NCBI GenBank assembly: GCA_037481695.1
Contig: JBBFLE010000004.1
Span: 124,001 to 188,000, forward strand
Reading direction: 5' to 3'
Origin: a bacterium
GTDB lineage: Bacteria > Desulfobacterota > Desulfocorpusculales > Desulfocorpusculum
Length of the DNA stretch: 64,000 bases
Below, piece after piece: positions 51,757-59,961 of this stretch. The translations under genes and the position numbers were made by a program. Within the stretch, counting starts at the first letter, position 1. The number at the start of each line of letters is the position of its first letter. The notes under the pieces are model-generated. The model ran no database searches. It was not told where the DNA came from and saw only the letters and a program-made list of their open reading frames with translations.

Positions 51757-52344
51757 ATGATTCCTAAATCTTTCTTGGGATTGATCTTGAAATTGCTGCT
51801 GGCCGCGTGGCTTGTGGTAGAGGCCTGTTGGGCAGGCTCTGTCATTTACCAGTGGAGGGATGAGCAAGGAAGATTGCATTTCACAGACAATCCTTCGGCC
51901 GTACCTGTCCAGTACTGGAGCCAGATATCCCAGGGCTCTCGTTTTTCAGAAGCAGCCACCCCCAGCCATGGACCAGCCACCCGGGTGGTGGTGGGAAGTG
52001 GGCAAAGAGCAATTCAGGTGCCTGTTTCAGTGAACCGCGCCTGGACTTTTCTGGCCTATTTGGACACAGGCGCAACGTACTGCCAGATCACAGGAGAAGA
52101 CGCCACAATGCTGGGCATCTCTGTGGAGTCGCAACCCAGGGTGCGGGTTACCATGGCAGACGGAAGATCCCTGGAGGCTCCAGTGGTGACACTTGATTCC
52201 ATAAGAATCGGCTCTGTGGAGCTCAGGGATGTGGAGGCCCTTGTGGGGGATCTTAGACTCCTGGGCCTCAATGCATTGAGACACCTTCGAGTAACAGTAG
52301 ACCTTCCCAACGGAGAAGTGGTGTTGGAGGCTCAAAAAAGATGA
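51757..52344 (+). CDS. exported DUF4124 and retropepsin-like aspartic protease domain protein
   Basis: A 195-residue protein. Residues 1-26 form a signal peptide (LLLAAWLVVEACWA). Residues 29-45 are the DUF4124 pattern YQWRDEQGRLHFTDNPS, common in periplasmic proteins of Gram-negative bacteria. The remainder is a single retropepsin-like unit, with the catalytic DTGA at residues 103-106 and the hydrophobic GLNAL near residue 171. Such proteins act as dimers, so each active site would be formed from two chains. It follows purL by 22 bases. A role in envelope protein processing is possible; the substrate is unknown. Confidence 0.75.
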   Translation: MIPKSFLGLILKLLLAAWLVVEACWAGSVIYQWRDEQGRLHFTDNPSAVPVQYWSQISQGSRFSEAATPSHGPATRVVVGSGQRAIQVPVSVNRAWTFLAYLDTGATYCQITGEDATMLGISVESQPRVRVTMADGRSLEAPVVTLDSIRIGSVELRDVEALVGDLRLLGLNALRHLRVTVDLPNGEVVLEAQKR

Positions 52345-52661
52345 TCCTTCAAGAGTCCTTATCTGATCCGACGGGTCTGTTCTCCTTGCGCCGATCCACG
52401 GCGCAGACATCCTGGGACATTCATGTGCGGATCCCCAACTTAGGCAGTATCCATTTTTGCAGGGCGAACCACCCGGCCAGAATTACCATTAACCAGATCC
52501 ACTCAGACATGTTTTCTCCATTTCTTAAGAATCTTTATGCCATCAGTATACAGCCAAGGACAAGATAGACAACCTCTACATGGCCCTCTAAGGATGGCCC
52601 TAGATGAGAGGCTGCGCATGATGGTCTTGCGGGAAGGGCTCTGATACAAGCTAGGATGTGA
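52345..52661. other. 317-base gap without a supported gene
   Basis: A plus-strand frame at 52341-52568 would start by ATGA overlap with the preceding stop but its product is Ser/Arg/His-rich and unlike a natural protein. No promoter, terminator or repeat stood out. The following gene at 52662 may have its promoter here. Confidence 0.5.
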
Positions 52662-53645
52662 ATGTTCCAGGCCGCATCCATCAATGATGGGAGGTTTGCC
52701 AGGGTGCAGGTGTGCAGCAGAAGGCTCAAGGCTCAGAACAACTTGCTTTCCAGAAGAAATGCCTTCTTAGAGCGGACCGTGAACCGCCTCGGGGGTGGGC
52801 TTCCACAGATGCTCAAGCGCAGGGGCCTCATATTGCAAAGGACAGTAGGTCCCCAGCGTCTGTTGGTCCACCGTGGAATGTCCCCTAGGGCCAAAGAGGA
52901 GTTCTACAGGCTCATGCACAGGTATTCCTTCAGACTCTGGCTTAGGGACGTGATAAGGCTTAGGGAAGGAAATGATCTGGAGGCCATCTGTTCTTACTGC
53001 TCGGCTTCTTCCTGCAGAGAATATATGGAGATCCTATCCCGAATGGGCATGGTGCAAATACAACCTGGGGGAGCCTGGAGGCTTTTGAGACCAGGCGTCA
53101 CAAGCTTTGGGGAAACCTTGGAGTGGTTTGTGGCTGAGATTTTTCGCAGGGAGTTTTGTGCCCAGGTGATCCACGGGGTTTCCCTCAGGAGTCCCCCACC
53201 TGGGGGGGACTTCGATGTGCTGGCTGCAGTGGAGGGTTTTCTGGTTTACGTGGAATGCAAGAGCTCTCCACCGAGGGGCATAGAAGCAGAAGAAATGGCT
53301 GGTTTTCTAGGCAGATGCCATGTGCTGGCCCCGAACCTGGCTCTCTTCTTGGTGGATACTCATCTGCGCATGTTGGACAAGATGGTGCCCATACTGGAGG
53401 AACTCCTGGGGGCAGCGGCCCCTGACTCTGGGCTTACCTGCCAGAGAGTTCAGAGGCTGGAAAGGGAAATCTTCCATGTGGAGCATACCCTTTATGTTCT
53501 CAACAGCGCAAGGCGCCTGGCAGGAAACCTGCGCTGCTGCCTCATGGATTTTCTCAGGTGCAAGGGCCCTGGAATCTTAAAAACTAGGGAAGCCTTGGGG
53601 GCATGGCCTCCAGGCTCACCGGTCCTGGGAAATGACCAGGGCTAA
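52662..53645 (+). CDS. PD-(D/E)XK-like nuclease-fold protein of unknown function
   Basis: A 327-residue protein. The start at ATG 52662 has AGGAT before it; a shorter form from ATG 52878 is possible because the first 70 residues look less conserved. The middle helical segment is followed by GGDFDVLAAVEGFLVYVECKSS, with D185, E198 and K200 in the order of the PD-(D/E)XK nuclease core: Asp, hydrophobic strand, then E-x-K. A region beginning with a winged-helix-like stretch (residues 85-150) lies before it. Possible roles include nucleic-acid processing or restriction-like defence, but neighbours are a retropepsin-domain protein and a phosphatase. Function unknown. Confidence 0.6.
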   Translation: MFQAASINDGRFARVQVCSRRLKAQNNLLSRRNAFLERTVNRLGGGLPQMLKRRGLILQRTVGPQRLLVHRGMSPRAKEEFYRLMHRYSFRLWLRDVIRLREGNDLEAICSYCSASSCREYMEILSRMGMVQIQPGGAWRLLRPGVTSFGETLEWFVAEIFRREFCAQVIHGVSLRSPPPGGDFDVLAAVEGFLVYVECKSSPPRGIEAEEMAGFLGRCHVLAPNLALFLVDTHLRMLDKMVPILEELLGAAAPDSGLTCQRVQRLEREIFHVEHTLYVLNSARRLAGNLRCCLMDFLRCKGPGILKTREALGAWPPGSPVLGNDQG

Positions 53646-53656
53646 GGGAGGAAACA

Positions 53657-54679
53657 ATGAGAGTTTCGATGGAGGTGGAACTGCAGGCAGCCCTTGGAGC
53701 GGCTTCAGCAGCGGCTAGGCTGTGTCGGGCAGTTCAGGAGGAGATGGTTCAGGGGGATTATCTTTCAAAGAAGGATCGAAGCCCTGTCACAGTGGCTGAT
53801 TTCGGCTCCCAGGCGGTTGTTTGTAAGCTCCTGAGGGAAGCCTTTCCCCATGACCAGATCCTAGCCGAAGAGACCGCCGCAATGCTCATGGAGAGGGAAA
53901 ACAGAGATCTCCTGCAACGAGTGGCCAGTTTCATCTCAAGGATTTTTCCAGAGGCTCAGCCTGAGAGTGTTTGCCGATGGATCGATTTGGGGGGCAAGAG
54001 TGGCTCTGGACGCCACTGGTGCCTGGATCCCATAGACGGCACAAAGGGCTTTCTGCGGCATGACCAGTACGCCATTGCCCTGGCTCTGATCCTGGAAGAA
54101 AGGGTGGTCTTGGGAGTTTTGGCCTGCCCGAACTTGTGGCTTGAGCCTGGGCTCATTACGGATTCTAGGGGAGTCTTGTTTTATGCCGTGGAAGGAAACG
54201 GGGCTTTCCAGATGTCTCTGGAAGGTACAGGAGCCTTGCCCATAAGAGTGTCCCACTCAGTCCTGGGGGATCCATGCCTGAGGTTCTGTGAAAGCTTCGA
54301 ATCCGGCCACTCGGATCACGAGGGCCAAGCCCGCCTGGCCAAAGCCCTGGGCATAACCGCTCCTTCCATCCGCATGGACAGCCAAGCCAAGTATGGGCTG
54401 GTGGCCAGGGGGGAGGCAGATATTTACCTCAGGCTGCCCAATCCCAAGACCCCTCATTACAAGGAAAAGGTATGGGACCACGCTGCTGGCTCCATCATCA
54501 TTGAAGAGGCAGGGGGAAGGGTTTCGGACATTCATGGAGAGCCGCTCAGATTCGGCTCAGGAGACAAATTGGTTGCCAATGAGGGAGTGGTAGCCACCAA
54601 CGGGCTGGTGCACCAACGAGTGCTGGAGGCCCTGGCCCAAATGGCTGGCACACTCCCCAGTTCTTCCGGTTTGAGATAG
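53657..54679 (+). CDS. 3'(2'),5'-bisphosphate nucleotidase / inositol monophosphatase family (HAL2/CysQ-like)
   Basis: A 340-residue phosphatase with GGAGG just before ATG 53657. Metal ligands are in AEET near residue 75, LDPIDGTKGF near residue 124 and WDHAAG near residue 273, all standard for the IMPase/FBPase superfamily. The length and the D-P-I-D-G-T-K-G-F-L-R form suit the HAL2/CysQ-like subgroup that removes phosphate from PAP during sulfate metabolism; inositol monophosphatase is a less likely alternative. It starts 11 bases after the PD-(D/E)XK-like gene and ends 12 bases before a convergent acyl-CoA dehydrogenase gene. Confidence 0.82.
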   Translation: MRVSMEVELQAALGAASAAARLCRAVQEEMVQGDYLSKKDRSPVTVADFGSQAVVCKLLREAFPHDQILAEETAAMLMERENRDLLQRVASFISRIFPEAQPESVCRWIDLGGKSGSGRHWCLDPIDGTKGFLRHDQYAIALALILEERVVLGVLACPNLWLEPGLITDSRGVLFYAVEGNGAFQMSLEGTGALPIRVSHSVLGDPCLRFCESFESGHSDHEGQARLAKALGITAPSIRMDSQAKYGLVARGEADIYLRLPNPKTPHYKEKVWDHAAGSIIIEEAGGRVSDIHGEPLRFGSGDKLVANEGVVATNGLVHQRVLEALAQMAGTLPSSSGLR

Positions 54680-54691
54680 TCTTGGGAAGAT

Positions 54692-56500
54692 TCAGTCCTG
54701 AAAATGTTCTTCTCCTATCTCAACGGTAAGGTGGTCAGGGCTTGTAAGCCTTGAGGCCAGACCATGGATCTTGGGAAGTTCATACTGGAAGAAATATCTC
54801 ATGGTGGCCAGTTTCCCCTGGTAGAAAAAACAGTCAGCCTGGCTGGGCCTTGACAAGAGGCCTTTGCAGGCCCCCATTGCCTGCTTCAACCACTGCCAGG
54901 CCACGGCCACTATGCCGAACAGCTCCAGGTACAGGGTGGCATCTGCCAGGAAGACTTCCAGGTCCCCCCTCTGGGCCAGACCCACCAGATGCCTGGTCAC
55001 ATCAGTGAGGGTTTTCACCGCTTCCCGCAGGGCCAGGGTTTGTTCTTCCAGGCTGCTGATGCCTTCAGCCTCGCCAAGGGTCTTTTGTACCTCCTCCAGA
55101 AATAGAGCAAAGGCCCTGCCTTGTTTCATGAGCACCTTTCTTCCCAGCAGATCCAGTCCCTGGATCCCGGTTGTGCCTTCGTGGATGGGATGGATTCTGG
55201 CATCCCTGTAGAACTGTTCCAGGGGAAACTCCTCGCAGTATCCATAGCCCCCAAGACACTGGAGCCCTGCGCTCACAGAAAGGATCCCCATCTCAGAGGG
55301 ATAGCTCTTGGCCACTGGCGTCAGAAGATCCAGAAGCAGGAAACTGCGTTCTTTTTCCGTTGGATCCTCCAGCACACGGCACAGGTCTGCCCAAAGCGCG
55401 CATTGCATGATGACGCCTAGGGAGCCCTCCACCACTGCCCTTTGAAAGAGCAACATCCTCTTGACATCGGCGTGACGAATTATGGGAATTTGTGGTCTTG
55501 TGGGATCCTTGGCCCCTGGAGGTCTTCCCTGGGGCCTTTCCCTGGCGTATTCCAGTGAGGCGTAGTAGGCTGCAGAAGCTATGGCTGCAGCCCCCATGCC
55601 CACGTCTATCCTGGCCTCGTTCATCATCTGAAACATATAGGAGAGCCCTTTGTGGGCCTCTCCCACCAGGTAACCCTTGCAATCCTGGTTCTCTCCCAGG
55701 CTCAACTGTGTTATGGGTGCTCCCCTGTATCCCAACTTGTGATAGATCTGGGTGACCGTTACGTCATTGGGTACAAGAGATCCGTCGGGATTTGGACGCA
55801 GCTTGGGAACCACAAACAAGGATATGCCCTTCACTCCAGGGGGAGCCCCCTTGATCCGGGCCAGCATTAGGTGCACCACGTTTTCCACACCATCATGGTC
55901 GCCGGTGGATATGAAGATCTTTTGTCCTTTTATTCTGTAATTTCCCTCAGGGCAAGGCTCGGCCTGGGTGAGAATGTCAGAAAGGGAACTGCCTGCCTGG
56001 GGCTCGGTCAGGGCCATGGTACCCTGCCATTGCCCTGAGAACATCTTGGGGATATAGGTCCTTTTTAATTCCTCGCTTCCAAAGGACTCTATCAGGTGAG
56101 CGGCCCCTGTGGTGAGAAACGGATAGACACTGGCCGAATAGTTGGCAGCCGAGAAGATGAAACGACAGGCCGAGGTCACAAGAAGGGGAAGCTGCTGGCC
56201 GCCCAACTCATAGGGGGCATGGGCTGCTATCCAACCTCCCTCCCCGCACTCCTTCATGATCCTCCTTACCACAGGATGCACCAGCACCCTTCCATCCACC
56301 AGCCTGGGAGGGTGCTGATCCATCTCTTTGAGTACTGGTTTCAAGAGCTCCCTGGCCAGCTTCATGGCTGTATCCAGAACCAGATCAAATGTCTCCCGGC
56401 CGTGATCCTGGTAGTAGGGATATTGCGTAAGGGATTCGGCATGGAAGATCTCATAAAGGAGAAACCTCAGATTCCTCTCGCTAACAAAACGCTCAGCCAT
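54692..56500 (-). CDS. acyl-CoA dehydrogenase, DmdC-like long form
   Basis: A 602-residue flavoprotein. The N-terminus YEIFHAESLTQYPYY and following residues are typical of the long DmdC/AidB-like class. Motifs MALTEPQAGSSLSD and FISTGDHDG bind FAD, and IHEGTTGIQGLDLLGRK carries the catalytic region. The C-terminal 130 residues are helical. The enzyme should oxidise a fatty or modified acyl-CoA to the enoyl-CoA with ETF as acceptor. It is the last gene of the fadD-fadJ-type-NMO-ACAD row, 72 bases after the NMO gene. Role in beta-oxidation is likely; substrate unknown. Confidence 0.87.
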   Translation of the reverse strand: MAERFVSERNLRFLLYEIFHAESLTQYPYYQDHGRETFDLVLDTAMKLARELLKPVLKEMDQHPPRLVDGRVLVHPVVRRIMKECGEGGWIAAHAPYELGGQQLPLLVTSACRFIFSAANYSASVYPFLTTGAAHLIESFGSEELKRTYIPKMFSGQWQGTMALTEPQAGSSLSDILTQAEPCPEGNYRIKGQKIFISTGDHDGVENVVHLMLARIKGAPPGVKGISLFVVPKLRPNPDGSLVPNDVTVTQIYHKLGYRGAPITQLSLGENQDCKGYLVGEAHKGLSYMFQMMNEARIDVGMGAAAIASAAYYASLEYARERPQGRPPGAKDPTRPQIPIIRHADVKRMLLFQRAVVEGSLGVIMQCALWADLCRVLEDPTEKERSFLLLDLLTPVAKSYPSEMGILSVSAGLQCLGGYGYCEEFPLEQFYRDARIHPIHEGTTGIQGLDLLGRKVLMKQGRAFALFLEEVQKTLGEAEGISSLEEQTLALREAVKTLTDVTRHLVGLAQRGDLEVFLADATLYLELFGIVAVAWQWLKQAMGACKGLLSRPSQADCFFYQGKLATMRYFFQYELPKIHGLASRLTSPDHLTVEIGEEHFQD

Positions 56501-56572
56501 GTCCCCTCCTTCCAGGGAGGTAAATACTATCCTGGGATCTGTTCTTCAAAGCGCACACCTGCCAGCTGATCC

Positions 56573-57727
56573 CTATCTGGCCACAACGCTTTCAGGAAGT
56601 CTTCTGGTCAGTATGTCAACGGCCTCCTCCACCATTTCTTCCAGGACCTGCCTGGCCGGCTTTATCTCCTTTATGAGACCCGAGATCTGACCTGCCAGCC
56701 CCCCAACGTACTCGGTCTTGTTGGCCTCTATGAATGCAGCCAGCAAGGCCGAGGAGATCAAAACCTGGGTTGGGAAAGGTAAGGGCTCAAGGCCTGAGTT
56801 GTCCCAGAGATCGTGGAACTTGTTGTAGCTGGCCCTGAGAGTCTTGCCTGTATAGGCCCGGCTCACCCTGGTGTCTTCGTCTGTGGAGTCCAATATGCGC
56901 TTTTTGTTCACCGGAAGCGCACCACCTTCTTCTGTAGCCAGAAATCGGGTCCCAACCCAGACCCCTACACAGCCCATGGCCAAAGCCGCAGCAACACCTC
57001 TGCCGTCCCCAATGCCCCCTGCGGCCAGAACCGGCACCGGATACGCAGCGTCTATGGCCTGGGGCAGAAGTGCCATGGTGCCTATCCGGCCTGTGTGGCC
57101 GCCACCCTCATGGCCCTGGGCCACCAGCAGATCCACTCCAGATTGCGCCATTCGTCTGGCGTTCTTGGCATTGCCTGTTATGCCCAAGACCTTCATTCCC
57201 CTGGCGTGGGCCTCGCTTACCATGAAGCCGGGATTTCCAAGTCCTGCACAAAACAGCGGTACCTTCTCCTCCAGACACACCTGAACCGCCTCCTGGGGCC
57301 TCATGGTAGTGGTGTTCATGCGCACCATGATCTCGGTTTGGGGCAGCCCCAGCTCTTCCCTCACCTTGGCTATCCACTCCTGATGGGGCTTGGGAATGGC
57401 CTTGAGCAACACGCTCAGAGGCAACTGCTCTGGCCCTTTCTGCCCTAAGCCCCCTCCCAGATCCAGGTTCTTTGGAAGGAGCAGGTCCACCCCGAAAGGC
57501 TTTGGGGTGAGCTTCTTGATCTCCCTGATGGCATCCCTGAGTTCATCCACGGTAAAACCACTTCCGCCTAGAACTCCCAGCCCTCCTGCCTCGGACACTG
57601 CCACCACAAGCTCCACAGGAGCACCGGTTTTCTCTCCTATGAGAGTGGGTCCCATACCGGCGCTCAATATGGGGTATTCTATGCCCAGCATTTCACAAAG
57701 CTTTGTCTTAAGGACTCTTTTGCCCAT
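56573..57727 (-). CDS. nitronate monooxygenase-family flavoprotein (FabK/NPD-like)
   Basis: A 384-residue TIM-barrel flavoprotein from ATG 57727 (AGGAGGG before it). GIEYPILSAGMG and AEAGGLGVLGG near the start, GHEGGGHTG and the AAGGIGDGRGVAAAL segment bind FMN. The family includes nitronate monooxygenase and FabK enoyl-ACP reductase. Position between the FadJ-type protein and an acyl-CoA dehydrogenase suggests it reduces an unsaturated acyl-CoA (2,4-dienoyl or enoyl) or handles a special chain, but that is inference. Confidence 0.82.
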   Translation of the reverse strand: MGKRVLKTKLCEMLGIEYPILSAGMGPTLIGEKTGAPVELVVAVSEAGGLGVLGGSGFTVDELRDAIREIKKLTPKPFGVDLLLPKNLDLGGGLGQKGPEQLPLSVLLKAIPKPHQEWIAKVREELGLPQTEIMVRMNTTTMRPQEAVQVCLEEKVPLFCAGLGNPGFMVSEAHARGMKVLGITGNAKNARRMAQSGVDLLVAQGHEGGGHTGRIGTMALLPQAIDAAYPVPVLAAGGIGDGRGVAAALAMGCVGVWVGTRFLATEEGGALPVNKKRILDSTDEDTRVSRAYTGKTLRASYNKFHDLWDNSGLEPLPFPTQVLISSALLAAFIEANKTEYVGGLAGQISGLIKEIKPARQVLEEMVEEAVDILTRRLPESVVAR

Positions 57728-57834
57728 GTTCCCTCCTGTGTTGAATTCAGCCCTGATGGGAGTGCCAGGCTCTTTTGAGCGGCATTAGCCGCTTTGATCC
57801 CCCAGCCCGGCTAATCATAAAGGCCACAGAGGGC

Positions 57835-59961
57835 CTATTTGTAAAAGGTCTCTCCTTTTTCAGCCATTTCTACCAATAAAGGACATGGGGTAAAGCGTGC
57901 TCCGTGTTCCCTTTGCAGTTCCAGGAGCTTCTGGTAAACATTCTTGAGTCCCCATTTGTCCGCATAGCGCAGGAGGCCGCCACGGTAAGGCGGAAAGCCG
58001 GTTCCATATATCATGGCCAGGTCCATGTCCTGAGGTCTGTCACATATGCCCTCCTGGATGATGTAGGCAGCCTCGTTGATTGCCCTTGCCAGCATTCTTT
58101 CTATGATCTGATCCCGGCTCATCTGCTTTGGGGCTATACCATGCTCTTTGAGGTACTGTTCCACCACTTGTCTCACCTTGGGGTTGGGCACAGGTTTTTC
58201 ACCGCTGTAATCATACCAGCCAGCCCCTGTCTTTCGCCCATAACAACCTGTCTTGTATACAAGCTCGTATATGGGGGACATCTTCCATCTCTCCCCGAAG
58301 GATCGCTCAAAGTTCCTGCCCACATGGTAGCCTATGTCAATACCTGTCAGATCGCTCAGAGTGGCTGGACCCATGGGCATGCCGAAATCCACCACGGCCT
58401 CTTCTATCTCAGCCGGATCCACCCCTTCGGCCACCATGAAGGTGGACTCTCCCATCAAGGCCCCAAGCTGTCTGGACACATAGAAACCAGGACCATCGTT
58501 TACAACTATGGGCACCTTCTTTATGGCTCTGGAAAAGGCTACTGAAGTGGCAAGTGTCTGATCCGAGGTCTTCTTGCCGCAGATTATCTCCAGGAGCTGC
58601 ATCCTTTCGGCCGGGTTGAAGAAGTGCAGTCCTATCATCCTGCCCGGATCCTCCAGCACAGATGCCATTTCTGTGATGGGCAGTGCTGATGTGTTTGTGG
58701 CAAAAACAACCTCTTTGCGGCATATTCCCTCCAGTTTTTTCCAGAGTTCCTGCTTAATCTTCATATCCTCCACAACGGCCTCGATGACCAGATCCACGTC
58801 CTTCATTTCCTCCAGGGCTGTGGTGCTGACAAGCCTCTCCTGAAGCAGCTTTTCCAGATCCTGCTGTGTCATCTTGCCCTTCTTTATAGGGTAGGAGAAG
58901 GTCTTTCTCACGGCCTCTAAGGCCTTTTGCCTTGCCGCATCATTTATTTCCCAAAGAACGGTCTCAAAATTGTTTCTCAAAAGCAGATTCACTATCCCCG
59001 ATCCCATCACACCCCCGCCCAACATGCCAACCTTCTTTATCCTTGCAGGCTCCAGGCCCTCTATGCGGGGGAGTCGCCCTGCAGCCCGGGTGTTGAGAAA
59101 GATCCCTATCAGATTCTTGGCCACTTCAGAAACTGCGCATTCGCAGAAAAGCTCGGCCTCCCTCTTGAGATCCCCCTCGAAATCCTGGCTCAAGCCTTTT
59201 TCCATGGCCTCTATGGCCTTGAATGGGGCGATGTATCCCTTGGCCTGTTTGGCGGCCACTGCCTTGGCAAAGTTGAAGATGTTTTGTTTCTGTTCAGGGC
59301 TGGGAAGTTTCTCGCTGAGATCTCTGGTTATTCTGGCCTTTTGCTGGAGATCCCCTGAGACAAAGCGTGCTGCAGCCAAAAGGGCCGCATCCAAAAGCCT
59401 TGAGGGCTCCACCACTTCGTCTATACAGCCTTTCTGAAGTGCCTCCTCGGCTGAAATGCCCTTTCCTGTGGTTATCATCTGAAGAGCGTCGGGCAGCCCC
59501 ACAAGCCTGGGAAGCCTCTGGGTACCCCCTGCTCCTGGTATCAGGCCTATCTGTACCTCGGGCTGACCAATCTGCACTCCACTGGCCGCAACCCTGTAGT
59601 GACAGGCCATGGCTATTTCGAGGCCTCCTCCCAGGCAGTGGCCGTTTATGGCCGCGATCACAGGCTTGGGACCCTGTTCTATGGCATTCAGGAAGCGGTT
59701 GTTCTCCATCACCTTCTGGAACAAGTATTCTTTGTCAGTGACCTTTTGCACCTCTGTTATGTCCGCACCTGCAATGAAGTTCCTTCCTGTGCCTGTCAGG
59801 ATGAGACATCTTACCTCAGGATCCTGAAATCCTGAGAGGATGGCATCGGCCATTTCCCTGACAAAATGCTCTGAGAGCTGGTTAACGGGAGGATTGTCCA
59901 GCCTCAAAACAGCTGTTCCATCTTGAAGCTCCACCTTCACCGTCCTGAAATCGGTTCTCAT
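57835..59961 (-). CDS. fadJ: fatty oxidation complex alpha subunit: enoyl-CoA hydratase/3-hydroxyacyl-CoA dehydrogenase
   Basis: A 708-residue multifunctional protein. Residues 1-190 are the enoyl-CoA hydratase/isomerase domain, with the GHCLGGGLEIAMACHYR oxyanion loop and the catalytic Glu near GLIPGAGGTQRLPR. GMLGGGVMGSGI near residue 315 binds NAD, the ATNTSALPIT and GLHFFNPAERM motifs follow, and two C-terminal helical dimerisation domains finish it. It performs hydration and oxidation in beta-oxidation; the thiolase step is encoded elsewhere. It overlaps fadD by ATGA (59958-59961). Can also hydrate crotonyl-CoA for the operon at 10.8-19.5 kb. The fadJ symbol is by family and size; fadB is the alternative. 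Confidence 0.9.
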   Translation of the reverse strand: MRTDFRTVKVELQDGTAVLRLDNPPVNQLSEHFVREMADAILSGFQDPEVRCLILTGTGRNFIAGADITEVQKVTDKEYLFQKVMENNRFLNAIEQGPKPVIAAINGHCLGGGLEIAMACHYRVAASGVQIGQPEVQIGLIPGAGGTQRLPRLVGLPDALQMITTGKGISAEEALQKGCIDEVVEPSRLLDAALLAAARFVSGDLQQKARITRDLSEKLPSPEQKQNIFNFAKAVAAKQAKGYIAPFKAIEAMEKGLSQDFEGDLKREAELFCECAVSEVAKNLIGIFLNTRAAGRLPRIEGLEPARIKKVGMLGGGVMGSGIVNLLLRNNFETVLWEINDAARQKALEAVRKTFSYPIKKGKMTQQDLEKLLQERLVSTTALEEMKDVDLVIEAVVEDMKIKQELWKKLEGICRKEVVFATNTSALPITEMASVLEDPGRMIGLHFFNPAERMQLLEIICGKKTSDQTLATSVAFSRAIKKVPIVVNDGPGFYVSRQLGALMGESTFMVAEGVDPAEIEEAVVDFGMPMGPATLSDLTGIDIGYHVGRNFERSFGERWKMSPIYELVYKTGCYGRKTGAGWYDYSGEKPVPNPKVRQVVEQYLKEHGIAPKQMSRDQIIERMLARAINEAAYIIQEGICDRPQDMDLAMIYGTGFPPYRGGLLRYADKWGLKNVYQKLLELQREHGARFTPCPLLVEMAEKGETFYK

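Noticed and set aside
52341-52568. 75-codon frame coupled by ATGA to the retropepsin gene
   Set aside because: The product is rich in Ser, Arg and His with no protein-like pattern; judged a chance frame.
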